Source: Alkalicoccus halolimnae
GTDB taxonomy: Bacteria > Bacillota > Bacilli > Bacillales > Salisediminibacteriaceae
DNA: 64,000 nucleotides
Direction of reading: 5' to 3'
NCBI RefSeq assembly: GCF_008014775.2
Contig: NZ_CP144914.1
Location: forward strand, 2,294,001-2,358,000
In this document: piece after piece, positions 10,708-19,725 of the stretch
Numbering within the stretch: position 1 is the first letter of the stretch
Layout of the letters: every line of letters starts with the position of its first letter
Made by a program: the position numbers and the translations under genes
The notes under the pieces: model-generated
What the model saw: only the letters and a program-made list of their open reading frames with translations
Databases searched by the model: none
Told to the model about the DNA's origin: nothing

Positions 10708-12162
10708 TCACAAAATCGGACTCAGGAGACTGGAGACACCTTCTTTGAATTTTTCCGTCCATTTTCGTTCTGCGTACATTTCCTTCGTAAAAAGAAAGCT
10801 CCCTGCGGTGTCTGTTTCAAAAAGGGACTCCAGCTCCAGAGCAATCTTTTCATTGTAAATTAATGCATTAATTTCAAAATTAAGCTTGAAACTTCTTGCG
10901 TCCAGATTTGTCGTACCTACAGTTGAAACTTCGCTGTCAACAATCATGGTCTTGGCGTGCAGAAATCCTTTTTCATAGAAGTATACGTTTGCTCCGTACT
11001 GCAGCAGTTCCCCGAGAAACGATCGCGACGCCCAGAATACAAAAGGGTGATCAGGATTTCCAGGTATCATAATGTACATTTTCACCCCTGAAAGAAGCGC
11101 CGTCCGGCATGCATCCATAAAACTCTTATCAGGAATAAAATAAGGTGTCTGAATATAAATATCGTGTTCTGCAGACATGATAAGTTTAATCATCATATTT
11201 TTTAAATGTTCCGAATGCGAATTCGGTCCGCTCGTTACAATCTGCATAGGAGCATAATCCGTAATCTGATGACTGACAAAAACGAAAGCATCCTCTTTGT
11301 TCCTGCCATTCCCAGCATAGTTCCAGTCAAAAATAAACCGCTGCTGCAGGTCAGGGACAACATCACCTTCTATTCGAAGGTGAGTGTCGCGCCAGTAACC
11401 AAATTTTTTATCAAGACCCAGATATTCATTACCTACATTAAATCCGCCGATGTAGCCGATTTTACCGTCTATGATACATACTTTCCGGTGGTTTCGGTTA
11501 TTCAGCCGTAAATTAATAATGCCAAGCAGTGGAGGAAAGAAAACCCGTACCTCTCCATTATTATCAATAAGTTCTGTGAAATCCTTATGGCGCAGCGTTC
11601 TTGAACCGACTGCATCGTAAAGAAGTCTTACTTTCACCCCCGCCCTGGCACGTTCCACAAGCGATTCCAGGATTTTCTTCCCTAGAGTATCACGTTTAAT
11701 AATATAATATTGAATGTTTATTTCACGTTCAGCGTTACTGATATCCTTAAGTAAAGAAGCGAATTTCTGCTCCCCATCGTGGAGGATCAGAGTGCGGTTC
11801 TGCAGACTGATTAAAGACTGACTCGAACGGAGATTCAACTTAAGCAGCTGTTCGTATTTGTTCAGAAAAGAGTTTTCCACTCCCGTTTTTCTATGACGGA
11901 TTTCTTCAATCTGTCTGTCTACATGCTGATTGAAAAAAGTCTGTTCTTCTACGCTTAAATTATAGAAGTTGTCTTCTTTAAGCTGTCTTCCCAAAAAAAG
12001 ATAAATGATAAAACCCAGAACCGGGAGGAAAAATAATACGAGAAGCCAGGCCCACGTCGTTGCTGCGTCTCTTCGCTCTATAAAGATAACGAAAATGGCA
12101 AGGGCAAAGTTCGCGACAATGATAGCATTCAAACTCCACCCTAAAACGTAGGACCATTCCAT
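10708..12162 (-). CDS. cls: Cardiolipin synthase
   Basis: Cls joins two phosphatidylglycerols into cardiolipin at the inner face of the membrane. The 484-residue protein has two N-terminal membrane helices and two phospholipase D HKD motifs: HRKVCIIDGKIGYIGG and HAKTMIVDSEVSTVGT, each followed by the expected glycine/asparagine context. Start at 12162 (MEWSYVLGW) has AAAGGAGG upstream and is preferred to the longer frame from 12192. The gene is single, with its own terminator. Confidence 0.96.
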   Translation of the reverse strand: MEWSYVLGWSLNAIIVANFALAIFVIFIERRDAATTWAWLLVLFFLPVLGFIIYLFLGRQLKEDNFYNLSVEEQTFFNQHVDRQIEEIRHRKTGVENSFLNKYEQLLKLNLRSSQSLISLQNRTLILHDGEQKFASLLKDISNAEREINIQYYIIKRDTLGKKILESLVERARAGVKVRLLYDAVGSRTLRHKDFTELIDNNGEVRVFFPPLLGIINLRLNNRNHRKVCIIDGKIGYIGGFNVGNEYLGLDKKFGYWRDTHLRIEGDVVPDLQQRFIFDWNYAGNGRNKEDAFVFVSHQITDYAPMQIVTSGPNSHSEHLKNMMIKLIMSAEHDIYIQTPYFIPDKSFMDACRTALLSGVKMYIMIPGNPDHPFVFWASRSFLGELLQYGANVYFYEKGFLHAKTMIVDSEVSTVGTTNLDARSFKLNFEINALIYNEKIALELESLFETDTAGSFLFTKEMYAERKWTEKFKEGVSSLLSPIL

Positions 12163-12434
12163 AATTTCCTCCTTTACCGGGCAGTGTACCATCTAATTAA
12201 TAGAACTTTTCAATAAGTTTTGCAGAAAGCCGGAACAGAAATGAAGAAACGTTATAATTTTCCGACAATTATAAACGAGCTGCTATTAGTTAAAGACTGC
12301 TGTTAGTATTTTGTTTTATATTAATTTGAACTCAATTTTAAATCAAGGTTTTCAGGCAAAAGCAGTCCAAAAAATTTGATGATAAAACAGCTTTCGATTT
12401 TTGATGAGAAAGAAATAATAAGATGCTGTCTTCT

Positions 12435-12530
12435 TTAATTACTTTTCTGCGGCCTGAGAAGCGTATAAAATACGGCTATCATAAGAAGTCCAACGACGAT
12501 ATAAATTGGTTCATCGATCAATGTTTCCAT
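12435..12530 (-). CDS. 31-residue single-helix membrane peptide
   Basis: A very short frame (METLIDEPIYIVVGLLMIAV then a polar RPQKSN tail) has an excellent ribosome site, AGGAGGG seven bases before the ATG at 12530, which argues that it is translated. One hydrophobic helix spans about residues 9-25, with a short charged C terminus. No family is recognised. It lies between cls and the DUF805 gene on the same strand, but with too much space to call an operon. It could be a stress-type or regulatory membrane peptide; I assign no function. Confidence 0.65.
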   Translation of the reverse strand: METLIDEPIYIVVGLLMIAVFYTLLRPQKSN

Positions 12531-12619
12531 GAAATGTCCCTCCTTTTAACCTTTCTTTCAGTATAAAGAAAAAACCCGGAAACGTCACCTTTAAGATTGA
12601 CATTTTCCGGGAAAATATA

Positions 12620-12976
12620 TTACGCACCTGGGTGCTCTTTCGGGTTAGGTCCGAATTTATTGGATCCTGCTTCACTGTCCTGTACGGCAAAAATCAGTAA
12701 GATAATCCAACCGATGATCGGTATTAGTACAATAAGCACCCACCATCCACTTTTATTTGTATCATGTAGACGCCTTACTGCAACTGCAAGGCCTGGAATG
12801 AGTACGAATAAAGAATAAAGACTGGATATTACGGTTGGAAGCCCTACCAGCGCTTCCAATATAGATAAAGCAGTCACGATTAAAAAATTAATCAGAACAA
12901 ACATCCAGTACTCTTTACGTCTCGCTCTGGTTTGAAAATCAGTAAAATTTTTCAAAACCTTCAAATACCACTCCAC
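12620..12976 (-). CDS. DUF805 family membrane protein
   Basis: The 118-residue protein has three or four membrane helices and the family hallmarks: an N-terminal YLKVLKNFTDFQTRARRKEYW block and the loop VAVRRLHDTNKSGWW. The family is widespread and of unknown biochemical function. The start is GTG at 12976 with AGGAGGGG about ten bases upstream. It ends close to a strong inverted segment shared with the small-peptide gene region. A dispersed repeat copy begins about 70 bases upstream of the start. Confidence 0.85.
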   Translation of the reverse strand: MEWYLKVLKNFTDFQTRARRKEYWMFVLINFLIVTALSILEALVGLPTVISSLYSLFVLIPGLAVAVRRLHDTNKSGWWVLIVLIPIIGWIILLIFAVQDSEAGSNKFGPNPKEHPGA

Positions 12977-13047
12977 TATTTGTGTCCCCCCTCCTGTATT
13001 AAATCATCATGAAATTTCAGCCACCTGTAATATATTTCACTTTTCAG

Positions 13048-13359
13048 AAAAGCTGTGTTAAAGCATTCTGTCGTTGATAAATATAGGAAACTTCGCTTCA
13101 GCTCTGCCGTGGAGGAGCTTTACGGGTGGGCTGCGCCCTGCGGGATCTTTCAAATTAGAAGGCAGATCCTGCTCCGTATTTTTACCAGGCGCTGGAGTGG
13201 ATATGGGGCGACTCCTGGGCGATAAAGGAGGAGCCGAAGATCCATTCCGCCCGACCCAAAGGAGGACGGAATTAGCTGAGGCCGGCCCGCCCGGAAAGCG
13301 TCCCCATGGGAACGAAAGCGCCCGTACATCGATTATCTACTTGATTTTCAAGGTATTCC
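13048..13359 (-). repeat. Dispersed intergenic repeat, copy 1 (arm B + arm A)
   Basis: The left edge is arm B, starting AAAAGCTGTGTTAAAGC then GTTGATAAATATAGGAAAC, CTTCGCTTCAGC and GCCGTGGAGGAGC. The right edge is arm A in reverse, with CGGCCCGCCCGGAAAGCG, CCCCATGGGAACGAAAGCG and TTGATTTTCAAGGTA. The inner modules M and B found in the 576-bp copy are missing. This copy provides the uninterrupted arm B junction used to date the IS110 insertion. Confidence 0.85.
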
Positions 13360-13420
13360 AAAATTAAAAACTGCTATTCTTCATTTGCCGCGGGCAGTGA
13401 AGAAAGCAGTTTCAAGAGAT

Positions 13421-14032
13421 TTACTTACAACCTTTTACACGAGGGTTGAAAGCGGCGAATACACCGTCAGGATTCTTTTTATAAATCCACGCGTGCAGAG
13501 TGTAGGTACCTTCCTCAGGCCCGTCTTCAAACCTCTGTCCGAATAATTTTGGCGGTTTTTTTGCTGTTGACATATACTCGACAGCTACGAGCTTGTATTT
13601 GCCGTTTTTCATCGGTTCATACACGAGCAACTCCGGTTTCTTGATGTTAAGTTTTTTATCTACTAGTTTCTCCTTTACTAAATGTACCCCCATCTGCGGT
13701 ACACAAGGGGAAGCTACCTTGTACCCGTCTTTTTTGGCCCTATTGATGTTCTGGTATTTTTCAGTAGCCCGCTTTACTTGTTTCAGCTGTTTATTAATTT
13801 TAGGATTCTTATGGTATTTCTCATATTTATGATGTTTATCATCATATTTATCATGTTTTTTATCGTATTTATGATGTTTACCATCAAACTTATCATTGTT
13901 ACTTTCATATTTATGATGTTTACCATCATAATGGTCGCCACCATAAGAATGAGCACCAACAGAAGCAGCTCCTAAGACACTAAATAAAAAGATCACCAGT
14001 AAGTGCAGCACGAGAATTTTTTTCATTTTCAC
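13421..14032 (-). CDS. Secreted histidine-rich protein
   Basis: The 203-residue protein has an N-terminal signal peptide (about residues 1-27, cleavage near VGA-HSYG). A low-complexity stretch (about 28-75) follows, rich in His, Lys, Asp and Tyr with three HHKY units. The globular C-terminal domain contains DGYKVASPCVPQMGVHLV and ends VKGCK, so it has two cysteines. Such His/Asp runs bind divalent metals, but that is inference. The C-terminal domain resembles one I have seen in secreted proteins of unknown function. The GTG at 14032 is nine bases from AAGGAG; an ATG at 14026 is the alternative. It is monocistronic. Confidence 0.75.
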   Translation of the reverse strand: MKMKKILVLHLLVIFLFSVLGAASVGAHSYGGDHYDGKHHKYESNNDKFDGKHHKYDKKHDKYDDKHHKYEKYHKNPKINKQLKQVKRATEKYQNINRAKKDGYKVASPCVPQMGVHLVKEKLVDKKLNIKKPELLVYEPMKNGKYKLVAVEYMSTAKKPPKLFGQRFEDGPEEGTYTLHAWIYKKNPDGVFAAFNPRVKGCK

Positions 14033-14505
14033 TTTTTACATCTCCTTATTTTAGTTGATTGGGAGAGTGCACTAAGCTTAATTCTGCTGAACACTGCCTG
14101 TATTTACTTTTTTAACTCCCCTGCTGGATGCATCCCTTCTATCTTGTATCCTGGATGCCGGAGCGGCAGTTTACCTCCTTTCTTCCTCTTTTCTTACAGA
14201 CCATTGTTAAATTAACGGATCAGGGATAATCCCTTCTCCAAAAAAGAGGCTTTGTTGGCAGGTGCTCTTTCAGTTACTGATGACTTATTTTTTATGTAAA
14301 ATACTAATTTTAGCTTTGGTTACATTATACTCCTGTTATTAAACACTAACATTGCTTTCCGAATTTTTTCTGAATAATTCATCATTAGCCGTTATCCGTG
14401 TTTACATTCTTTGTGTACAAATAATTATTTCCATTAACATTTCACCAATCTGTTATACTAAATCATGTAAAGAAAGCGCTTAATGAATATAAAGGGGTGA
14501 GTCCT
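14033..14505. other. Divergent promoter region
   Basis: This 473-base gap separates the His-rich gene (leftward) from the SDR gene (rightward). It is AT-rich, has a TATACT -10-like hexamer at 14454-14459 and a cre-like site at 14471-14484, and shows no coding frame. Confidence 0.5.
14471..14484 (+). promoter_or_regulatory. cre-like site before the SDR gene
   Basis: AGAAAGCGCTTAAT contains the AAGCGCTT palindromic core of CcpA sites but departs from TGNAANCGNWNNCA at three outer positions. It lies downstream of the TATACT box, where bound CcpA would repress. Confidence 0.4.
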
Positions 14506-15348
14506 ATGAAAAAAGTTGTTGTTACCGGTGGCAGCGGACTGCTTGGTACGTGGGTCGTTAAAGAGTTTGTTAACAAAGGGTACGAAGTTTTAAATGTCGA
14601 TGTAAAAAAACCAGCAGAATCAATCACTGAAACTAAAATTGTCGATCTGACGAATCTGGGCGAAGTCTATGGTGTTCTGCAGGGTGCATACGCTGTGATT
14701 CACCTGGCTGCTATTCCAGTTGCGTATTCCCATCCAAATGAAGTAACTTTTGAGAATAATGTAATGAGTACATATAATATTCTTGAAGCAGCTTCTGGAC
14801 TTGGCATAAAAAAAGTAGTCCTCGCTTCGAGTGAATCTTCCTACGGAATAGTTTTTGCTCCGGAAAGGTTCGATCCTCAATACTTCCCGGTAGACGAAGA
14901 TCATCCGCAGCTGCCTGAAGACGCTTACGGGTTATCGAAAATTGTCAACGAAGAGACTGCAAAAATGTTTTACCGCAAGTCAGGCATGCAGGTAGTTTCA
15001 TTCCGCCTCGGTAACGTTATAGCGCCTGAAATGTATAAAAAATTTCCGTCCTTTATCCATGACTCCAAACAGAGAGATCGTATTTTATGGAGCTACATCG
15101 ATACAAGAGATGCAGCAGAAGCCTGCCGTCTGGCTGTCGAAAAAGATGGACTCGGCGCCGTCGAGTTAAACCTGGCTGCTGATAATACCAGTATGGACAT
15201 TCCCAGCCGGGAGCTGATGACGCTCGAGTTTCCTGCTGTAAAGGATATCCGGAGAGAAATAAATGGTTATGAAACACTGCTGAGCAACGAGAAAGCTAAA
15301 AAACTTCTTCACTGGCAGCCGCAGCATAATTGGCGGGATCATGTTTAA
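14506..15348 (+). CDS. NAD(P)-dependent epimerase/dehydratase (extended SDR)
   Basis: The 280-residue protein has the Rossmann motif TGGSGLLG at the N terminus, HLAAIPV, the catalytic serine region LASSESSYG and the YxxxK pair in YGLSKIVNEE. These mark an extended short-chain dehydrogenase acting on a nucleotide sugar or sugar acid. The lack of a long C-terminal substrate domain and the overall size recall uronate dehydrogenase-type enzymes, but the substrate is unknown. ATG at 14506 follows AAAGGGGTGA; the GTG at 14497 inside that ribosome site is rejected. A cre-like site upstream suggests carbon control. Confidence 0.85.
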   Translation: MKKVVVTGGSGLLGTWVVKEFVNKGYEVLNVDVKKPAESITETKIVDLTNLGEVYGVLQGAYAVIHLAAIPVAYSHPNEVTFENNVMSTYNILEAASGLGIKKVVLASSESSYGIVFAPERFDPQYFPVDEDHPQLPEDAYGLSKIVNEETAKMFYRKSGMQVVSFRLGNVIAPEMYKKFPSFIHDSKQRDRILWSYIDTRDAAEACRLAVEKDGLGAVELNLAADNTSMDIPSRELMTLEFPAVKDIRREINGYETLLSNEKAKKLLHWQPQHNWRDHV

Positions 15349-15535
15349 TTTCTCATAATCTCCACTTTCCGATTTCTGAAATAAGGGGTCGTGTTGAACC
15401 TTCTTACCATATCTGGTCCTCTCCGCCCGGACCTATAGACCCGTTTTTGTGAATTATATTGAATTAGTTCATGCTTGCTTATATGATAATTAGTAAGAAC
15501 GCCTATAAGCCCGGAAAGAAAGGTGACGTTATAAC

Positions 15536-16069
15536 ATGGAAGAAAGAGAAACAGCCTTTACTACAAAAGAGCTGAGCCTTCAGTTGAATGTTGGCACAAG
15601 CACACTCCGCAAATGGTGTATATCGCTGGAGAAGAACGGTTATGTATTTACAAAAACAACGAATGCACACCGTGCTTTTAAACCAGCAGATGTAACGGCT
15701 CTGGAATATATCCAGAAGCTCATTCAGGTGGAGCATTTTTCTTTGACGAACGCCTCAAAAGTTGTCGTCACAAAGTTCGCAGGCAATGCGTCCAGTTCAG
15801 GAACGCTTTCCATCCAGGATCAAAAAGATATCGCGGAGCGTACAGCGGAACGTTATAACATTCTTTTAAATGAACTTTTACAACGTACGTTTGCACAAAA
15901 TGAAAGACTGGATCGTCAGGAACAGATGCTTGAACAGATTATGACCCATATCGACAAGTCGGAAGAAAAAAGCTCTGAACGGGAACAGCTTCTTCTTGAA
16001 ACAATTGAGGAAATGAAAAAAGAACCTCCAAAAAAATCCCTGTGGAATGTAGCCAGCTGGTTCCGATAA
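15536..16069 (+). CDS. MerR-type HTH protein with C-terminal coiled coil (RacA-like)
   Basis: Residues 7-55 form a MerR-type winged helix (TTKELSLQLNVGTSTLRKWC ... HRAFKPADVTALEYIQKLI). Residues 100-160 are charged and heptad-like (ERLDRQEQMLEQIMTHIDKS), and the C terminus ends in a basic-aromatic WNVASWFR, a possible membrane-touching tip. This architecture recalls RacA, which anchors chromosomes to the pole during sporulation, and plasmid DUF3967 proteins. A plain MerR regulator would be expected to have a C-terminal ligand domain, absent here. ATG at 15536 follows AAAGGTGA. The gene has its own terminator. Confidence 0.72.
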   Translation: MEERETAFTTKELSLQLNVGTSTLRKWCISLEKNGYVFTKTTNAHRAFKPADVTALEYIQKLIQVEHFSLTNASKVVVTKFAGNASSSGTLSIQDQKDIAERTAERYNILLNELLQRTFAQNERLDRQEQMLEQIMTHIDKSEEKSSEREQLLLETIEEMKKEPPKKSLWNVASWFR

Positions 16070-16087
16070 AAACCTGTCCCTTTTCAT

Positions 16088-16130
16088 AACCAAAAGCAGA
16101 AGCCTTTTAATTAGGCTTCTGCTTTTGGTT
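16088..16130. terminator. Terminator after the MerR/coiled-coil gene
   Basis: A perfect 17-bp stem, AACCAAAAGCAGAAGCC with GGCTTCTGCTTTTGGTT, is followed by TTTG on the plus strand. It may also serve the leftward arsA-like gene. Confidence 0.92.
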
Positions 16131-16276
16131 TGTAATTAAATGTAAGTTAAACTAATGCTGTTTATATAAAGTACGCTTTCCAGATTCGAGAATAAGGGAG
16201 AACCCTTCTGTTTGATCCAGTCCCCCGATACTTTCGTTTTAATAGAATACATTTTAATCAATCTGGCATGGGAAAA

Positions 16277-17215
16277 TCACTTTTTCGTATACCAGCTGCT
16301 GAATTCCTCCAGTTGATCCATATTCGTAATGTCGTGAGGAAACAGAGGGACAAATATCAGTTCCTGAGATTGAAAGGAATCTTTTATCGTCTGCAGATGT
16401 TTTTTTTCGTGTCTCCGCCGCTGATTCAGAAATTCACCGTCTGCCGTTTCGGGAAGCACTTTATTTACGATGATCGTCTTCACATGAAGATGGTACTTAT
16501 CCAGCAGCGTAAGCGCTTTTTTCGTTTCCATTATTGGCAGGCGTTCCGGATTCAGAACAAAAATAAACCCTGTTTCCTTTCCGTTAAGCATAATGTCTCT
16601 GGCTTTCGAAAACCGTTCCTGTCTTTCCTTAAGGACATCGTAAATCGGATCTTCTATCGGTTCGCCGTCATTGAGAAGCTGGGAATAATTTTCATTCGTT
16701 TTCTTTCGTTTTTTTAGAAGGCCTTCAATCCAGACGCCCATAAGTTCGGGAAGGGAGAGCAGCCTGATCGTATGGCCGGTAGGAGCAGTGTCAAAAATGA
16801 GTTTATCAAAATTCTCCCCTTCTTCCAGAATGATCGAAATCAACTTGTCAAAAAGGGCTGCTTCGTCCGCTCCCGGTGAAGCTTTTGCGGTATCGAGCTG
16901 CCGGTGAACTTCTTCCATCATTCCTGAATGCACCGTTCCTTTAATATTTTCTTTGACACTGGAAATATATTTTTCTGTTTCTATTTCAGGGTCAATCTCC
17001 AAAGCGTAAAGCTTATCGGCTACTTTCGTTGTTTTCCCGCCGATACTCCGGCTGAAAATATCCCCCAGATTATGAGCAGGGTCAGTTGAAATAAGCAGCG
17101 TTTTATGTCCCGCCTCTGCAGACCTCCATGCAATGGCTGCCGCCGATGTCGATTTGCCGACACCTCCCTTCCCCCCTACAAATATAATCTTTTTTGTCAG
17201 TACATCCATTTTCAT
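16277..17215 (-). CDS. ArsA/GET3-family ATPase
   Basis: The 312-residue P-loop ATPase has the deviant Walker A GGKGGVGKST, the switch I region STDPAHNLGDIF, the switch II FDTAPTGHTIRLLSLP and the A-loop-like INNV equivalent TIIVNKVLPE. It is a single-domain ArsA relative; the doubled, cysteine-metal-binding form of Escherichia coli ArsA is not seen and there is no arsB nearby. The conserved partner upstream is a small protein ending in two cysteines (17240-17497), and the pair probably acts together. The role, whether metalloid-linked or a tail-anchored-type chaperone, is unknown. Start may be 17215 or, with better spacing from AAGGAAG, 17209. Confidence 0.85.
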   Translation of the reverse strand: MKMDVLTKKIIFVGGKGGVGKSTSAAAIAWRSAEAGHKTLLISTDPAHNLGDIFSRSIGGKTTKVADKLYALEIDPEIETEKYISSVKENIKGTVHSGMMEEVHRQLDTAKASPGADEAALFDKLISIILEEGENFDKLIFDTAPTGHTIRLLSLPELMGVWIEGLLKKRKKTNENYSQLLNDGEPIEDPIYDVLKERQERFSKARDIMLNGKETGFIFVLNPERLPIMETKKALTLLDKYHLHVKTIIVNKVLPETADGEFLNQRRRHEKKHLQTIKDSFQSQELIFVPLFPHDITNMDQLEEFSSWYTKK

Positions 17216-17239
17216 CTCTTCCTTTCCTTCAGCTGTCGC

Positions 17240-17497
17240 CTAGCAGCACCGGATACCGTTAAGAGGCGATTTATCCATCCCCATGCGCAGATGCCAGTCA
17301 TGAAATTCTTCGATCATATGCGGGTACAGTTCCAGGGTGTAATAATATACCGGATTTGGAATGCCGATCATTTCGGAATACAGCAGCAGCATAAATAGAT
17401 CATCTTCGTTGCGAAGCTCTCTCGCAATTTCCTGTCGGTGCGGCATGCTGAGCACTTCTTCATAAAATTTTATCAGTTTTTTCATATTTTCGAACAT
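17240..17497 (-). CDS. Small CC-tailed protein (cory-CC-star type)
   Basis: This 85-residue helical protein ends NGIRCC, with two cysteines as its last residues. It contains MPHRQEIARELRNEDDLFML and NPVYYYTLELYPHMIEEFH. I recognise it as the family called cory-CC-star, which is regularly found beside an ArsA-type ATPase; here the ATPase starts 24 bases downstream in the same operon. The paired C-terminal cysteines could bind metal or metalloid, or be modified, but this is inference. ATG at 17497 lies eight bases after AAGGTG; the GTG at 17506 overlaps the ribosome site. Confidence 0.8.
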   Translation of the reverse strand: MFENMKKLIKFYEEVLSMPHRQEIARELRNEDDLFMLLLYSEMIGIPNPVYYYTLELYPHMIEEFHDWHLRMGMDKSPLNGIRCC

Positions 17498-17605
17498 GTG
17501 TATCACCTTCTTTCTTAAATGCTGAAGCTTCTGCTTAAACAGTGGTATCTGCTTTCTGTTAAATGTTTTACGAAGCGGTTTAGTTTCGTTCTGTCACTGG
17601 ATAAA

Positions 17606-17640
17606 AATACCTTCATGACAAGTACAGTCATGAAGGTATT
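17606..17640 (-). terminator. Terminator of cstA
   Basis: A perfect inverted repeat (AATACCTTCATGAC and complement, 7-base loop) ends in TTTTTAT on the minus strand, about 105 bases beyond the cstA stop. Confidence 0.85.
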
Positions 17641-17745
17641 AGGCTTTGTGCGTCATACTTATGAATCTGTCTGCTCGTATGCTGTAACTTTACCTTATTC
17701 AGCAGATTTTTGGAATTTCTTTTTTTATTTCATTTCGTCTGCCTA

Positions 17746-19479
17746 CTATTTCTTATCGATCGGTTCATCGGACTTTTTTGTCATTACTGAGACAGCAGTA
17801 ATCGTAATCCAGAATGCGAAAACAAAGTTGACAGCTCCAATGATAAACAGCAGCATATTGGAATCTGTTCCCCACCAGGACCATGTGAAGAGAACCTGCT
17901 GGAACAATGCGTACATCGTCATAAACAGCAGGAATATCATCGGCACGAGCGTATAAATGTAATTTCTGCCGAGCCGTTTCAACCATAGGGAAATTAATAA
18001 TAAACTTATCCCTGCAAGAAGCTGATTGGATGTACCGAACAGCGGCCAGAGCAGATATCCTCCGGAACCGAATCCCTGTGGTCCTTCCGGAATAAGTACG
18101 AGAGCCGCTGTCGAAGCTACTGCTACCGTTGTCGCCACATGCGTTTTTGTAAGAGCAGGAATTTTATATTCTGTCCCGAGCTCAGCGATAATATATCGCA
18201 TGAGCCTGACTGATGTATCCAGTGTTGTGGCTGCAAAACTGACGACGATAATTGAGACAATCGTTGTCGCTACTCCGGCAGGAATCCCCAGTCCTCCTGC
18301 AAGACCGGCTGCGCCTTCCACAAAATTTCCAAGTCCTATAGCATTTGATTCCGTAAAGCTGGAGTAAGCACCAGTAAATTCGTCAGCATTCGCAAATAAT
18401 GTGACGACCGCGAGAATCGAGATGAGAGCAAGCACCCCTTCACCTACGGCTCCAAAATAGCCCACAAATCTGGCATCTGTTTCTTTATCGAGCTGTTTGG
18501 AGGAAGTTCCAGAAGAAACGAGACCATGAAAGCCGGAAATAGCCCCGCAGGCAATTGTTATGAAAAGAAGCGGCAGCCAGGAGGTTTCCGCCCCTGGATT
18601 GGTTGCAGGCGCTGTAATTTCCGGATTTGTTAAAAACAAGCCAAGATATAAAATAGCAAGCCCTACTACGAGCTGATGCGAATTTATAAAGTCACGCGGC
18701 TGCAGAAGTTTCCATACGGGAAGGGTAGAAGCGATATACACATACCCGAGCAGAATAATGATCCAGATGAAAAACGCTGTCGAAACAGCTCCAAGACCAA
18801 ACAGTCCTGCACCGTCCTCTCCGCCCATATACTGGACAAGATCAATCTGCATTAGAGGAATTCCACTTGCGAAAATTGCCGTTGCATACATAATAGCCAG
18901 CGCAATCAAAGACGGCACGAGCATTTTTATATTCTTCTTATATACGGCATATCCAATCCATATGGCAAGGGGAATCTGAATAAAGACCGGCAGCACAGAT
19001 GCCGGATATGTAATAAATAAATTGGCAATAACCCAGGCAAAAACGGCATTTACCATAAGTACAAGTATCAGAATAATGAAGAGAAAAAGTATTTTCCCGC
19101 GTTGACCGATAAGCTTATTGGCCAGCGTGCCGATCGACTGCCCTTTGTTACGGACAGATATAGCAAGGGTTCCGAAATCATGAACACCTGCGGCAAATAC
19201 TGTTCCCAGTACTACCCATAATACGGCCGGAACCCATCCCCAGTATACGGCAATAGCCGGTCCGAGAATCGGGGCGGCTCCGGCAACCGACGTGAAATGG
19301 TGGCCCCACAGCACGAATTTATTCGTCGGTACGAAATCCACTCCATCCTTAAACTGGTGGGCAGGCGTTACATAATTCGGGTCCAGACGAAAAATTTTCT
19401 CTGCAATAAATTTGGAATAAAAGCGGTATCCTAAAGCGAAAATAACTAATCCTGCTACAGCAACTAAAATAGCCGACAT
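17746..19479 (-). CDS. cstA: Carbon starvation protein CstA (peptide/pyruvate transporter)
   Basis: The 577-residue protein is a polytopic membrane transporter of the CstA family, which takes up pyruvate or peptides when carbon runs low. Hallmarks are the N-terminal YRFYSKFIAEKIF, DFVPTNKFVLWGHHFTSVAGAAPILGP split across the first helices, VHDFGTLAISVRNKGQSIG, and the SGTSSKQLDKETDARFVGYFGA loop. Length is that of the Gram-positive short type, without the E. coli C-terminal extension. ATG at 19479 has AAGGAGG before it. A cre-like sequence at 19543-19556 fits carbon control. Confidence 0.94.
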   Translation of the reverse strand: MSAILVAVAGLVIFALGYRFYSKFIAEKIFRLDPNYVTPAHQFKDGVDFVPTNKFVLWGHHFTSVAGAAPILGPAIAVYWGWVPAVLWVVLGTVFAAGVHDFGTLAISVRNKGQSIGTLANKLIGQRGKILFLFIILILVLMVNAVFAWVIANLFITYPASVLPVFIQIPLAIWIGYAVYKKNIKMLVPSLIALAIMYATAIFASGIPLMQIDLVQYMGGEDGAGLFGLGAVSTAFFIWIIILLGYVYIASTLPVWKLLQPRDFINSHQLVVGLAILYLGLFLTNPEITAPATNPGAETSWLPLLFITIACGAISGFHGLVSSGTSSKQLDKETDARFVGYFGAVGEGVLALISILAVVTLFANADEFTGAYSSFTESNAIGLGNFVEGAAGLAGGLGIPAGVATTIVSIIVVSFAATTLDTSVRLMRYIIAELGTEYKIPALTKTHVATTVAVASTAALVLIPEGPQGFGSGGYLLWPLFGTSNQLLAGISLLLISLWLKRLGRNYIYTLVPMIFLLFMTMYALFQQVLFTWSWWGTDSNMLLFIIGAVNFVFAFWITITAVSVMTKKSDEPIDKK

Positions 19480-19542
19480 GCTTCTGCCTCCTTAAAATGA
19501 AATATAGTTTAAAATTTTTACTATGCTCCTTCCCTCCTTTTT

Positions 19543-19556
19543 TGAAAGCGCTTCCT
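19543..19556 (-). promoter_or_regulatory. cre-like CcpA site upstream of cstA
   Basis: On the minus strand AGGAAGCGCTTTCA matches TGNAANCGNWNNCA with one mismatch (first base). It lies about 65-80 bases upstream of the start codon, in the promoter zone. Confidence 0.65.
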
Positions 19557-19725
19557 AATCGGAACCTAAGTACAGTTTAGCAATAATCTTCATTTTGTAA
19601 ACTATTTAGAATCTTTTAATACTAAATACTTTTCTTATGCTTTCCGCTTCTGATTATAAAGGGAGATCAGTAACCAATAGTCCAGAGGAGTACCACGATT
19701 TAAATTCATTTCCTTCCTTATTACT

